Virus record (IMG/VR): IMGVR_UViG_3300047499_000102
Location: 34,011-98,010 of that record
Source of the DNA: a virus
Length of the DNA stretch: 64,000 nucleotides
Strand: one strand, 5' to 3'
Shown here: positions 24,531 to 33,506 of the stretch, piece by piece
How positions within the stretch are numbered: the stretch's first letter is position 1
Layout: every line of letters starts with the position of its first letter
The notes under the pieces: model-generated
Databases searched by the model: none
The model's input: only the letters and a program-made list of their open reading frames with translations
Told to the model about the DNA's origin: nothing
Program-made: the position numbers and the translations under genes

Positions 24531-26741
24531 CTACTCCGGCGGCGCGGCGTTCGCAGGCTCTTTGCCGCCTTGCCCTGGCGGAGGAGTGCCCCCGGTAGAC
24601 TGCGCGATGGCGTTGCCGGTGTTGATCGCACGAAGAATCTCGCCGAGGACGCGCGTCTGGTCGTCGGCTGCGCGCTGCGCGGCCTGGAGCTTGAGGGAGT
24701 CCTCGCCCGTTTGCGCGTTCAGGCGCTCGGCTACGGAGCCGCGCGTTTCCATGCCGAACAGCTTCCGCAAGCCATCCTCGTGCTTGCCTTGCTCGCGCGC
24801 CTCCGCGGCCTCTGCCCCTTCGGTCTTCACCTGGGTACCCAACTCCGCGATGGCGGCGTTGCGCTGCGCCCAGTGCTGCTTGGCGACGTCGATGGCCTCC
24901 TGGCTGTAGATCTTCTTCCCTGTCTTCTTGTCGACCTTCGATGTCGACTCCAGCAGGCGCATGTCCTCGTTGACCTGCTTGTCGTTCACGTTGTCGAGCG
25001 TCGCGAGGGCGCCCTCTCGCTTCGCGCCCGTGACCTGCGCGATCAGATTGGCGAAGCTGCTGATACCCTGCTCGATGCCCGGCGCGATCTTCAGGAATGC
25101 GGGAAGGACGGCGGTCGTGATGGAGTCGGCCATCTCGTCGAGCTTGTTGTTCATGATGGCTGCCGCCGACTGGCTGCTCGTTAGCGTGGTCTTGAACGCG
25201 CGCTGAACCTCCTCGGTGTCGAGCATCGCACTCTTGAGGCGATTGAACTCGTCCTCCACCGCCTTGATGCCCGCGTCGCCACCGCCAGCGCGGTTGTAGA
25301 CGGCCTGCCATCCCGTCGCCGCTCGCGCGGCTTGTGCGCTACCGAAGAGCTGTCCAAACGTCGTCTCGTTGGACTTGCCCTGTCCGTTCGCACCCGAAGA
25401 GGCGCGAAGGGCGTTCTTCACGATGGTCAGCGGGTCCATCAACTCGGACCGACTCGCATCGGTGAAGGCTCCGTTGGCGAAGCCATGCGCCTGCCACTGC
25501 TTGACCGTCTTGGGCGTGGCGAGAGCGCGCGCGAAGCTGGAGACGCTCGTCGCCGCCGTCGTGCTGCTTGAGGCGCCGCCTTCGAGCTTCGCCTCCTGGG
25601 CGAAGACACCAAGAGTCGCGATGTTCGCAGCGGCGCCTCCCTTGAAGAAGTTGCCCGACGCGGCCACCTTCGCCATCTGCCGCGCGAGATCCTTGACCTC
25701 GATCGCGCCGAGCTTGCCCTGCCCGGCTATCTGCCGCATGACCTTGTCGACAACCTCCGCCTTGTTCGGCATGTCGCCGAGGTGGTTCGCTACCTCCGCC
25801 GATGCGTCGGCCATGTCCTCAAGGCTTGAGCCCGTCGCCTTCGACAGGATGGCCATGCCCTTGAGGCTCTCCTGTCCGAGCTTCAGGTCGCCCGTCTTGC
25901 CCACGAAGGCCTTCAGGGCGTCGAGCGCGTCCTGCGTCTCGGTGCCCGTCTCCTCGCCGACCTGGCGCGCCTGCTTGAGGATCTCGCCCGGCGCCACCAG
26001 CGCATTGCGCCCCGGGATGTAGCCCGCGTTGGAGATCTTGCGGGCGGTGTCGTTCTGTTCCTGCGACTTGCGGACGTGCGAGGTGAAGTCGGTTTCGACC
26101 CCGATCCCTCGGAGCATGTCCTCGCCGAAACCCTCGGCGGCGTGGATGGCCGCACCGCCGTAGCCGTAGATGGCTGCGGCGCCACGCCCGACCCGGATGC
26201 CCGCGCGGCGTCCGATACCGATGGCGCCGCCATGGCCGGACAGCTTGCCGATGTCCTTGGCGTACCAGGGTGTGGACTTCGCCGCTTTCGCCCGCTCGGC
26301 TTCGATGGCCTTGGCCGCACGCGCCGCGGCGCGGATCTCGGCCGCGGCCTGTTTGGCGGCCTCGCGCCCCGCCATCTCCGACGAGCGGCGGCGGATCGCC
26401 TCGCGGCGTTTCTCCTCCTTCTCGACCTCCGAAGTCTTCTTCTTTTCGGTCGCGATGACCTCGCCGGCGCTCTTCTTGGCGACCGCTGCCGCCTGCTTCT
26501 CGGCCTTCTCGCGGGCCCGCAGGATGCGAGTCGCCTCGCGCTCGAGTTCCTTCTCGACCTTCTCCCACTCGGAGAGCACCGGACGTGCTGAGCGGGCGCC
26601 GGTCTGTCCCGCAGCGTTGAGGTTGCGCTCGATGATCGTTCGCGCTCGCGCGCTTGATCTCTCAAGCGGCTCGAACGCCTTCAGCGCGGCCTGGTCGAGG
26701 TAAGCCCCGACCTTGATCCTCAGCGAGCCGGAGCTGGGCAT
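24531..26741 (-). CDS. Tail tape-measure protein (Mu gp42-like)
   Basis: 736 residues. The N-terminal 140 residues are a long charged coiled coil (RAREKAEKQAAAVAKKSAGE...). A hydrophobic Gly/Ala segment lies around residues 170-215, followed by a helical region typical of tape measures (GVFAQEAKLEGGASSSTTAA) and a charged C-terminus. Length implies a rather short tail of roughly 110 nm at 1.5 A per residue, an estimate from the usual rule. Position between tail chaperones and gpN-like gene supports the call. Confidence 0.85.
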   Translation of the reverse strand: MPSSGSLRIKVGAYLDQAALKAFEPLERSSARARTIIERNLNAAGQTGARSARPVLSEWEKVEKELEREATRILRAREKAEKQAAAVAKKSAGEVIATEKKKTSEVEKEEKRREAIRRRSSEMAGREAAKQAAAEIRAAARAAKAIEAERAKAAKSTPWYAKDIGKLSGHGGAIGIGRRAGIRVGRGAAAIYGYGGAAIHAAEGFGEDMLRGIGVETDFTSHVRKSQEQNDTARKISNAGYIPGRNALVAPGEILKQARQVGEETGTETQDALDALKAFVGKTGDLKLGQESLKGMAILSKATGSSLEDMADASAEVANHLGDMPNKAEVVDKVMRQIAGQGKLGAIEVKDLARQMAKVAASGNFFKGGAAANIATLGVFAQEAKLEGGASSSTTAATSVSSFARALATPKTVKQWQAHGFANGAFTDASRSELMDPLTIVKNALRASSGANGQGKSNETTFGQLFGSAQAARAATGWQAVYNRAGGGDAGIKAVEDEFNRLKSAMLDTEEVQRAFKTTLTSSQSAAAIMNNKLDEMADSITTAVLPAFLKIAPGIEQGISSFANLIAQVTGAKREGALATLDNVNDKQVNEDMRLLESTSKVDKKTGKKIYSQEAIDVAKQHWAQRNAAIAELGTQVKTEGAEAAEAREQGKHEDGLRKLFGMETRGSVAERLNAQTGEDSLKLQAAQRAADDQTRVLGEILRAINTGNAIAQSTGGTPPPGQGGKEPANAAPPE

Positions 26742-26744
26742 GGG

Positions 26745-27413
26745 CTACCCGGAGCGCGCGACGTGCACGCTTTCAACACCGCTGCCAGCGACGCCCTCGT
26801 CCATCAACTCGAGCAGGATGTTGTCCATCGCAATCTCTTCCTCGTCGGGCGTGTCGGGCATTGCCTCCTGAAGGTTCGAGAGTAGGTAGGCGCATAGGTG
26901 TCGCCCCTCGGTCGTGATGATGCGGCGTCCCAGATCGCTGCGTAGGCAGCGCGCGAGCAGCTTCAACTCCTCGTCAGAGGCCACGACCATCGTGCTGCGG
27001 GCGCCGCGCTGCATGATCGTGTACTCCGACCAGAGCCATCGGAGGCTCTCGCTCGTGAGCGCGTCTCGAATGGTCACCGTGGCGTTGTCGAAGTACGGCT
27101 CGCCGACGTTGTTCGGGTTGCACGCGGCTCGAGCCAAGGCCTCGCATAGCAGGACCTCGTTGTAGGTCTCGATGCCGATCTCCTCGATGAAGGCGTCGGC
27201 GCCGCCATGCTTCGGCTGCTCCTCGTAGAAGCCGGTGGCCTCTCGCTTCGCTTCGACCCGGCAGTCCTTGAGCTCTGCGATCGACAGAGGGCGCAGACCC
27301 ATGGCGACATCGACGGCGGGTCGATCCTTCCAGGTAGGCTCCCACGCGTCGACGGGCACCTTGACCACGCGCGGCGGGGTGAGCTTCTTCTTGACCTGCG
27401 CGAACGCGGTCAC
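26745..27413 (-). CDS. Tail assembly chaperone-type protein
   Basis: 222 residues from a GTG at 27413 that overlaps the stop of the preceding gene. Acidic, helical (YNEVLLCEALARAACNP, LTSESLRWLWSEY). It directly precedes the tape measure, the conserved place of tail-assembly chaperones. A stop/start overlap rather than an obvious frameshift fusion joins it to the gene before it. Confidence 0.65.
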   Translation of the reverse strand: MTAFAQVKKKLTPPRVVKVPVDAWEPTWKDRPAVDVAMGLRPLSIAELKDCRVEAKREATGFYEEQPKHGGADAFIEEIGIETYNEVLLCEALARAACNPNNVGEPYFDNATVTIRDALTSESLRWLWSEYTIMQRGARSTMVVASDEELKLLARCLRSDLGRRIITTEGRHLCAYLLSNLQEAMPDTPDEEEIAMDNILLELMDEGVAGSGVESVHVARSG

Positions 27414-28048
27414 GAGACCGCCTCGCTATCCGCCTTCGTCCTCTGCAGCACTTCCTCCAGGGACGTCCGTATCCGCCTCACCAACTCGTCGGCGGGCAAC
27501 GCCGTATCCGAGGAGATGAGCGAACGCCACAGCTTGTAGCCGGGTGAGTTGCACAGCAGGACAGCCGTAAAACGCTGCAGCAGCCATCGCATGCTTGGCG
27601 AGAAACGGGCGAAGGCGAAAGGGTCCCCGCGTTCGCACACCTCCTCGGCATGCTTGAAGAGATCCTTGGTGCTCACCTCGTGGATGCTGGGCGAGCATTC
27701 TTGCTGCCACATCGCTTGCTGTTCGCAGAGGATGGCGACGGTGTCCTGATCCAGTTGCAGGACCTCCTTCGTGTCGGCGAACGTCGGCGTGCGAGCGCCC
27801 TCGGGAGAGTCTGGATCGAGGCATGCGAGGAGCAGCGTCTCGGCCTGTGCGTGGGCCTCGTAGATGGGATCACCGGGCCTGGGCTCGCGCACGCCTTCCT
27901 TCTGCGCGATCTTCACGGCGCGCGCGATGATGCCGATCTCCTCCTCGAAGCTGAGGGGACAGAGCAGCACCGGGATGGACTTGCCGCCGTAGGAGAACGC
28001 CGACGCCTTCTCGGCTTTCGTGCCCTTGGCGACGTCGGAGAACTTCAT
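27410..28048 (-). CDS. Tail assembly chaperone-type protein (Mu gp41-like position)
   Basis: 212 residues. The N-terminus (FSYGGKSIPVLLCPLSFEEE) and helical middle resemble tail-tube-associated chaperones. It is coupled by overlaps to the 51-residue gene before it and to the second chaperone after it. No slippery frameshift site was seen at the junction. Confidence 0.65.
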   Translation of the reverse strand: MKFSDVAKGTKAEKASAFSYGGKSIPVLLCPLSFEEEIGIIARAVKIAQKEGVREPRPGDPIYEAHAQAETLLLACLDPDSPEGARTPTFADTKEVLQLDQDTVAILCEQQAMWQQECSPSIHEVSTKDLFKHAEEVCERGDPFAFARFSPSMRWLLQRFTAVLLCNSPGYKLWRSLISSDTALPADELVRRIRTSLEEVLQRTKADSEAVS

Positions 28049-28200
28049 GCAGCCTCAAGGAAGGTGACGTGGAGACGGGCGCCATTCGGGTCCCGCACGT
28101 CGTTCCACTCGGTGATGTGCGCCTTGATGGAGCCCACGTTCGGGCTCGCCAGCTTGGCTTCGGTCTCGTTGGCGAACGTGAGAGACGTGGCGACCATCAT
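28045..28200 (-). CDS. Small 51-residue tail protein
   Basis: Begins MMVATSLTFANETEAKLASP and ends ...HVTFLEAA. The ATG at 28200 overlaps the tail-tube stop (ATGA) and its own stop overlaps the chaperone ATG. Overlaps on both sides and GC-rich third positions make it a real gene although short. No domain recognised. Confidence 0.6.
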   Translation of the reverse strand: MMVATSLTFANETEAKLASPNVGSIKAHITEWNDVRDPNGARLHVTFLEAA

Positions 28201-28571
28201 GTCCTCTTCGTCTCACCGCCGCCGAACTCGAAGTTGCCCTCGAGGCGGCCTGTCTTCTGGTCGGTGTCGTACTCCGCCTTGATGGTGCGGAAGGTGGCGG
28301 TGTAGATGTTCGGGCCGATGGGGATGGCAACGTCGATGTCCTGCTTACCGATGAGCAGGTTCGGCAAATCCACGTCCATCTGGGTCGTCGCGGGCTGGAT
28401 CGCTGTGCAGGTCAGCATCGTCTGCGAGGCTCCGTCGGAGTAGCCAAGTAGCCCCCCGTCGCCGAACTGCGGCTCGTCGCCGCTCTGCAGGGTGAACTTC
28501 GCCTGGTGCATCTGCCCCAGCTTCTTCCCGTTGATGTAGATCGAGAACGGACGGATGCGAACGTTGGCCAT
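28197..28571 (-). CDS. Tail tube protein (Mu gpM-like)
   Basis: 124 residues from the ATG at 28571. The pattern FSIYINGKKLGQMHQAKFTL, SGDEPQFGDGGLLGYSDG and IGPNIYTATFRTIKAEYD fits Mu-type tube proteins of about 118 residues, built as a small beta barrel that stacks inside the sheath. It follows the sheath gene with three small genes between, as in Mu-like phages. Confidence 0.8.
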   Translation of the reverse strand: MANVRIRPFSIYINGKKLGQMHQAKFTLQSGDEPQFGDGGLLGYSDGASQTMLTCTAIQPATTQMDVDLPNLLIGKQDIDVAIPIGPNIYTATFRTIKAEYDTDQKTGRLEGNFEFGGGETKRT

Positions 28572-28753
28572 GGCGGCGGGCTCCGGTGGGTAGGTGGGAC
28601 GCAACGCAGATCACCCCGTTCAGCCGGGAGACCGGCATACGGGGGAGGCCATCGTGCCGATCCTCGAAGCGCAGCGACGGCTCCCAGCGAGCGCCCACCA
28701 TGGGGGGACGCGCGAGAGCCTCGCCTCTTGGCGCGAGGACGGGCAGTGGTTCT

Positions 28754-28957
28754 TCAGTGAGAGCGGCCGCGGCGCACTTCGCGCTGGGCGTCACGGAGCA
28801 ACTGGGCCTCACGCTGGGCGCGCTGGCGTCCGAGCGCCGCCGGGATGGCGTCGCCGGGGCCCGCGATGGCCACGGCCTTTGTCGGCTGCCCATGGGCGTT
28901 GTAGTCGAGGAGCCGCACAAGCATGCGGCTCGGTGGGTGCCATGCGTACAACACCAT
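28754..28957 (-). CDS. Small basic protein between sheath and tube genes
   Basis: 67 residues (MVLYAWHPPSRMLVRLLDYN...). GGAG lies 6 nt before the ATG at 28957, and the ATG overlaps the previous stop (TGATG). The C-terminus is Arg/Gln-rich and helical. No family recognised. The 180 bp between it and the tube start (28572-28753) shows no convincing gene. Confidence 0.55.
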   Translation of the reverse strand: MVLYAWHPPSRMLVRLLDYNAHGQPTKAVAIAGPGDAIPAALGRQRAQREAQLLRDAQREVRRGRSH

Positions 28958-29283
28958 CAGGACTCCGTGGCGGGAGGGGGAGGCAGCAACTTCGCGAGCC
29001 GCTCGACAGCGTCGGCGTCGGCCGCCTCGTCCTTCTCCCGAAGGCCCATGCGCCGTTCGATGATGGCGAGCCGCCAGCCGAGGGCATCCACGCGTGGGTC
29101 CGAGGTGAGCTTGTTGCTGCCCGGCGAGACCTTGCTCCAGAAGGAACTGGAGCGGTCGATCTCGATGCTCACCTCGGCCGACGCGTGCTCGTGCGCCCCG
29201 TCGACGCTGTCCCGAACAACCATTCGAGTTGCCCGATGCAACTCGAAGGTCATGCGAGGCCCGTGGCAGCGAATGACCGCCAT
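28957..29283 (-). CDS. Hypothetical protein downstream of the tail sheath
   Basis: 108 residues from the ATG at 29283, which overlaps the sheath stop (TGATG). The N-terminal half is beta-like (MTFELHRATRMVVRDSVDG); the C-terminal half is a charged helix ending in Pro-rich sequence. No domain recognised. Conserved position between sheath and tube suggests a tail-assembly role. Confidence 0.6.
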   Translation of the reverse strand: MAVIRCHGPRMTFELHRATRMVVRDSVDGAHEHASAEVSIEIDRSSSFWSKVSPGSNKLTSDPRVDALGWRLAIIERRMGLREKDEAADADAVERLAKLLPPPPATES

Positions 29284-31040
29284 CAGGCCGCCTGCCGGAC
29301 GCTGATGCCCAGCTGCGCGTCGTTCGCCTTCACGCGGACGTTGGCGGTGACCATGATGCGCTTGGCGACGTTGTCGTATACCGCCTGGACGTCGCCGACC
29401 TGCGGAGCATCGACGATGGGCGCAACGCTGCCGCCCGTCGAGTTCGGCGTGGCCGAGGATGGGCCGAGGATTCCCCTGGAGTAGTCGACCAGGCGGGAGA
29501 AGAAGATGTTCTGTACGCGCTGCGGGTAGAGGACGCCGGCGGGCGGCTCCTTCTCGCCCGCCGAGATGTTCGGGTTGTCCTGCACGCGCGGGTTGTTCGG
29601 CGCGAGGAACGAGTTGTAGTAGAGGCGCCAGTCGGTGAGGACGAAGTCGGGGACCGATGCCTGACCCGTGTCGAAGGTGGCATAGTTCGGGCTGCCGCCG
29701 GTGAGCGACAGCGTGGTGATCGACCGCACCACGTTCATGAAGTTGTCGCCCCGGTTCGTGCTCATCACGGTCACCGAGTTGTTCAGCGCCGAGATCTTGG
29801 TCGACAAGGTCGGCCAGTCGGGCGACTGCGACTGCGGCGCCACCGTGAGCAGCGGGAAGTTGTTGTAGGCGGCGTCCGGGTCCTGCTGCTCGCTCAGCGC
29901 GCGCTGCGCAGCCATGGCTGCTGCGATGCGCGAGGGGTGCGTTTCGCAGTTGAGCGCCCACAGGTGCTGGAAGCGGGCGTTGTTCAGGTTCGTCTGGGCG
30001 ATGGTCGTGGCCGCGGTCAACGTGCCGTTGCTCGCCGTGACCACGTGCTGGAGCAGATCGAAAGGCGCTGCGGCTTGCTGCGTGATCTGCGTAACCCAGA
30101 GTCCGAGACTCGTGGAGTCGTTCGCCGCCAAGGCGATCCGGTTGTACTGGGTGTTGACGATCGTACCGAGGAGGTTCGTGTACGTCTCCAGTCCAGTGGC
30201 GTTGCCCAGCCCGATGCCGATGACGTTGCTCGTCGAGGTGACAGTGACACCCCAGCACGTCCAAACGGCGCTACCGTCGGTGACGGTGCTGCCGATCGTC
30301 GTGGGCCAGGTGGGAGCGGTCGCGCCCGATGTCCCCGCGGTCGTGCACTTGTAGTAGTACCCGGTCGCCGCGACGGGAACCACGGTCTGGCCGGAGGTGT
30401 ACGCGGTCGACACTGCGGCCGTCGTGTACCACGTGGCCGTGAGCCCAGACGGGATCTGGGTGTTGTCCACGAAGACGATGTGCTGCATGCCACGCACGCC
30501 CGCGGTGCGGCACGTGACCGTGACCACGCCCGCTACCGCCGTCGCAGTGCACGGCAGGCGGCCGCCGTTGTAGCCGGCGATCGCCGCGGCGATGTTCGTC
30601 GCAACGGTCGACACGGAGTCGGTCGCGCCGACGGTGACAGGAACGGACACGCCAGCCACGCGCACGGTGATCTGGCCTGCGTTGGTCCATGTGCCAGCGA
30701 TGGTGAGGTAGCCGGCCGCCGACGTCGCTCCGACCGCGGGCAGCGGCGAGGCGTAGTACAGCGGGACGCCCGCGTTGCCTGCGATGGTCAGCGCGTCGTA
30801 AAGCATGCACGCGCCTTCGCCGCCAGCGCCCGCGTACGTGTCGGCGTCCGCCTGCGAACGGATCGGCTGCACCATGGTGTCGGCCGTGATGGTGCCCGCG
30901 GCGAGCTTCAGCCCGACCACGAGCAGCAGAAGAGGCAGGCTTGCTGCGGTCTGGCCGGCGGTGCCGAAGAGCACCTCACCGAATGCGCCGGGGACGCGGT
31001 TGCTGCTCGGAAAGCCGGCAATGATCGGAACTAGGGCCAT
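29283..31040 (-). CDS. Tail sheath protein (Mu gpL-like) with inserted module
   Basis: 585 residues. It starts with the sheath-type N-terminus (VPIIAGFPSSNRVPGAFGEV). The C-terminal third (QNIFFSRLVDYSRGILGPSS ... RIMVTANVRVKANDAQLGIS) is the conserved sheath core that polymerises around the tube. Mu gpL is about 495 residues. The extra length includes a ~55-residue insertion (GYYYKCTTAGTSGATAPTWP ... VWTCWG) of the module seen in other virion proteins here, probably exposed on the sheath surface. Gene order supports the call. Confidence 0.85.
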   Translation of the reverse strand: MALVPIIAGFPSSNRVPGAFGEVLFGTAGQTAASLPLLLLVVGLKLAAGTITADTMVQPIRSQADADTYAGAGGEGACMLYDALTIAGNAGVPLYYASPLPAVGATSAAGYLTIAGTWTNAGQITVRVAGVSVPVTVGATDSVSTVATNIAAAIAGYNGGRLPCTATAVAGVVTVTCRTAGVRGMQHIVFVDNTQIPSGLTATWYTTAAVSTAYTSGQTVVPVAATGYYYKCTTAGTSGATAPTWPTTIGSTVTDGSAVWTCWGVTVTSTSNVIGIGLGNATGLETYTNLLGTIVNTQYNRIALAANDSTSLGLWVTQITQQAAAPFDLLQHVVTASNGTLTAATTIAQTNLNNARFQHLWALNCETHPSRIAAAMAAQRALSEQQDPDAAYNNFPLLTVAPQSQSPDWPTLSTKISALNNSVTVMSTNRGDNFMNVVRSITTLSLTGGSPNYATFDTGQASVPDFVLTDWRLYYNSFLAPNNPRVQDNPNISAGEKEPPAGVLYPQRVQNIFFSRLVDYSRGILGPSSATPNSTGGSVAPIVDAPQVGDVQAVYDNVAKRIMVTANVRVKANDAQLGISVRQAA

Positions 31041-31061
31041 GGGTTGCTGGTCTCCTGCAGG

Positions 31062-31757
31062 CTAGGCGTGGGGGGCGACTTCGTGGGCGGCTTTGGCGAC
31101 GCGAGCGGCTGCCTCTTTGGCGCGCAGCTGCTCGGCCTCTTGCTCGGCCTTGGCGCGTGCCTGGAGGTGCTTCTCCTTGTGCGGCGCGAGCACCGCGGCC
31201 CACTTGGGCTCGGGCGAAACGGGTGGCTCGGGCAGATCGCCCGCGCCAATCTCGACCGGCACCTCGGGCTCCTCGCCCTCCTCGCCAGAGATCACGGGCG
31301 GCGCCGGCGGCGGCTCGAGCTCGCCGAAGTGCGCGGGCAGCAGGTCGCCGTGCTCGATCGACTTCTGGGCGATGTACGCATGAGGATGCACGAAGCCCTT
31401 CTTGGAGCCGAAGGCGTAGGCGTGGGTGTCCTCGTCCGCTGCGAGAAGCTCACGGGAGAGGAGTGCGCGGCGGTAGTATTCGCTGCGGTTGACCGTCTGC
31501 ACCTCGTGCGTGAACTCGAAGGCGCGGATGTGCACGGACGGCATGCGCGATCTGTCATCGCCCTCGGAGACCAAGGCGACGACGCGCTTGGCGCCGACAT
31601 GGCGCACCTGCTCGTCGCCGAAGACGCGATCGGGCTCGTGGGGGAACGCTCCGAGGCAGCGCAGCTCGCCCTCGTCGCCGTCCTCGACCAACTGCACGAC
31701 CGCGAAGGGGTTGCACGTGACCTTCAGCGTCCGAGTCTTCTTCTTCAGAGTCGCCAT
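31062..31757 (-). CDS. Hypothetical head-tail connector region protein
   Basis: 231 residues from the ATG at 31757. The first 25 residues are basic (MATLKKKTRTLKVTCNPFAV), the middle is mixed, then an acidic Pro/Glu-rich linker (ISGEEGEEPEVPVEIGAG) and a Lys/Ala/Glu helix at the end. AAGGA lies about 13 nt upstream, a rather long spacing. No family recognised. It lies directly upstream of the sheath gene. Confidence 0.6.
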   Translation of the reverse strand: MATLKKKTRTLKVTCNPFAVVQLVEDGDEGELRCLGAFPHEPDRVFGDEQVRHVGAKRVVALVSEGDDRSRMPSVHIRAFEFTHEVQTVNRSEYYRRALLSRELLAADEDTHAYAFGSKKGFVHPHAYIAQKSIEHGDLLPAHFGELEPPPAPPVISGEEGEEPEVPVEIGAGDLPEPPVSPEPKWAAVLAPHKEKHLQARAKAEQEAEQLRAKEAAARVAKAAHEVAPHA

Positions 31758-31809
31758 CGCTCGGGGTGCTTTCCTTGAAGGATGAGGGAGAGGGGGGGGT
31801 GGAGAGCCC

Positions 31810-32796
31810 CTACAGGGGCCCGGAGTCGGTGACGTTTCCGTTGGGCGCCATCGTGCCGGTGCACGTCCACACGACGCTTCCGTCCTGCACGGTCTGGCCG
31901 ATCGTGGTGGGCCACAAGGGCTGCACGTTCGCGCTCGTGCCAGCGGTCGTGCACGTGTACACGTAGCCGTTGCCGGCTTGGATCTGATAGCCGACGCCCT
32001 GGGGCGGGAAGACCATCGCGTTGATGGCATAGGCGACGTTGGCCGACCACTCGCTGCTGCCCGAGGCGTCGTACAGCGTGGCGCTACCGCTGGTCATCAC
32101 GAAGAACCGGGTGATGCCGCGGATCTGGTTCTCCTCGAGGTCGAAGCTCATCTCGACCGCCGGGTAAGCGATCGACTCTTGCGGCCCCTTTGGCACGAGC
32201 AACTTGCTTCGCTTGAAGCTTCGAAGCGTGAAAGACTCGAACCCCGCGAACGGGTAGAAGACCGAGCCCTCGTACTGGGCTCGCGCCTCGGTGTCGGTCG
32301 GCTGCAGCCAACTCGGTGTGCGCCCGCGCTCGATGGCGTTCACGATGCCCTCGATGAGGGCGTGCATGAACGGCTCTCGCGTCTTCTGCTGCGACTGCCC
32401 ACCGAGAGGCAACACCCAAAGGCCCGTGACCTTCGATGTGTCTCGGTTCCATTCGTCGGCGGCGTAGGCGAGCGAACCCGTTTCCCGCCAGAGGTAGAGC
32501 GCCGGCAGGTAGCTGACCTGGAAGACGTTCTCGCCAGGGTTGTGAGCGAACACGCGCTTGAGGACCAGATCGCTCGCGAGACTCTGCACGTCCTGCCACG
32601 CCGGCTCGAGGATGCCGTCGACGTTGATGGCGGTCGCTAGGAAGTCGAGGATGACAGCGAGGCACGGGTCAGAAGCTGCGATGCGTGCTGGCTCAACCCA
32701 CATCGCCTGGGCGATCGGCGTGAAGCTGTATCCGGGCTGCGTCGGGATGCTGAGAGCGCCCCATGTGTCTTGAGCGATGGGGACGGGGTTGGTCAT
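31810..32796 (-). CDS. Virion protein with C-terminal repeat module
   Basis: 328 residues. Residues 1-245 are a mixed fold without a recognised family (WGALSIPTQPGYSFTPIAQA at the start; several Trp/Phe-rich strands), in the position of Mu gp37/gp38 tail-terminator or connector proteins. The C-terminal 70 residues carry one copy of the Y.CTTAGTSANVQPLWPTTI...VVWTC module. Its ATG region overlaps the stop of the gp10-like gene. Confidence 0.6.
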   Translation of the reverse strand: MTNPVPIAQDTWGALSIPTQPGYSFTPIAQAMWVEPARIAASDPCLAVILDFLATAINVDGILEPAWQDVQSLASDLVLKRVFAHNPGENVFQVSYLPALYLWRETGSLAYAADEWNRDTSKVTGLWVLPLGGQSQQKTREPFMHALIEGIVNAIERGRTPSWLQPTDTEARAQYEGSVFYPFAGFESFTLRSFKRSKLLVPKGPQESIAYPAVEMSFDLEENQIRGITRFFVMTSGSATLYDASGSSEWSANVAYAINAMVFPPQGVGYQIQAGNGYVYTCTTAGTSANVQPLWPTTIGQTVQDGSVVWTCTGTMAPNGNVTDSGPL

Positions 32797-33266
32797 CGTT
32801 CGAAGGCCGCTTGCGCGCGTTCAGCGGCGAGCCAGACTTCCCTCTCCAACACCCTCTCGGCTTTGAGGTAGGCGGGGCCCATGAACGGCAATGGCTGGGT
32901 GCCAGGGTGCTGCACGCTGCGCGCGAAGTGCCAGTCGCCCTGGCCACCTTCTCCCTCCCACGCGAGCATTCGCGCTCGTCGCGGCACGATATGGTGCGGC
33001 TTCGTGCCGCCCTCGACGAACTTGGCGTAAGGCGCGGTCGCCTCGATGACACCTTCGGCGCCCAGGGCCCCGATACTCGTGAGGCGATCGCCGATCGACT
33101 TGGTCAGCGTGCCCGTGCGGTCCTTGTAGAGGTGCGTGCGGCGGGCCTCGTCGGCGCCTTCTTCGCATGCCTTGTCGACGGCGCCGCGGATGCCGTAGAC
33201 CAGCAGCTGGCACGCGTGTCCGAAGTCCTCGCGGAGGGTCGATTCGAGGGTGACTTGGTAGGGCAT
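32793..33266 (-). CDS. HK97 gp10-like head-tail completion protein
   Basis: 157 residues. The stretch YAKFVEGGTKPHHIVPRRAR and then FARSVQHPGTQPLPFMGPAY are hallmarks of the HK97-gp10/minor tail protein family that helps close the head-tail joint. Length is typical. Overlaps the next gene by 4 bp. Confidence 0.8.
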   Translation of the reverse strand: MPYQVTLESTLREDFGHACQLLVYGIRGAVDKACEEGADEARRTHLYKDRTGTLTKSIGDRLTSIGALGAEGVIEATAPYAKFVEGGTKPHHIVPRRARMLAWEGEGGQGDWHFARSVQHPGTQPLPFMGPAYLKAERVLEREVWLAAERAQAAFER

Positions 33267-33272
33267 GAGCTT

Positions 33273-33506
33273 TCAGCGCTCCCGGAATCGCACGATGCTG
33301 CCGTCGCGCCGGAGCACGGTGATGAGCGTCGACGTCTTCGGCTTGCCCATCGCCTTGGTGTGCCAGCTGTTGAGGATGGCCTGACGCTTCGAGCATCCGC
33401 CGCACGGCGCGATACCCAAGGCCTTGGTCCCTTGAGCGACCACGTCGCCAATGGGCATGCCGAAGAAGCCGTGCAGCCAGATGAGCAACCAGCGAACGAA
33501 CCGCAT
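33273..33506 (-). CDS. Small phage protein with CGGC motif
   Basis: 77 residues from the ATG at 33506 (TGATG overlap). The N-terminus is hydrophobic (FVRWLLIWLHGFFG); the motif GIAPCGGCSKRQAILN (two Cys residues followed by a basic helix) is shared by many small phage proteins near head-completion genes. Function is unknown; the Cys pair could bind a metal. Confidence 0.65.
   Translation of the reverse strand: MRFVRWLLIWLHGFFGMPIGDVVAQGTKALGIAPCGGCSKRQAILNSWHTKAMGKPKTSTLITVLRRDGSIVRFRER

Noticed and set aside
27405-27418. Programmed frameshift between the two tail-assembly chaperone genes
   Set aside because: The genes overlap as GTGA with a proper start, and no slippery heptamer was seen at the junction.
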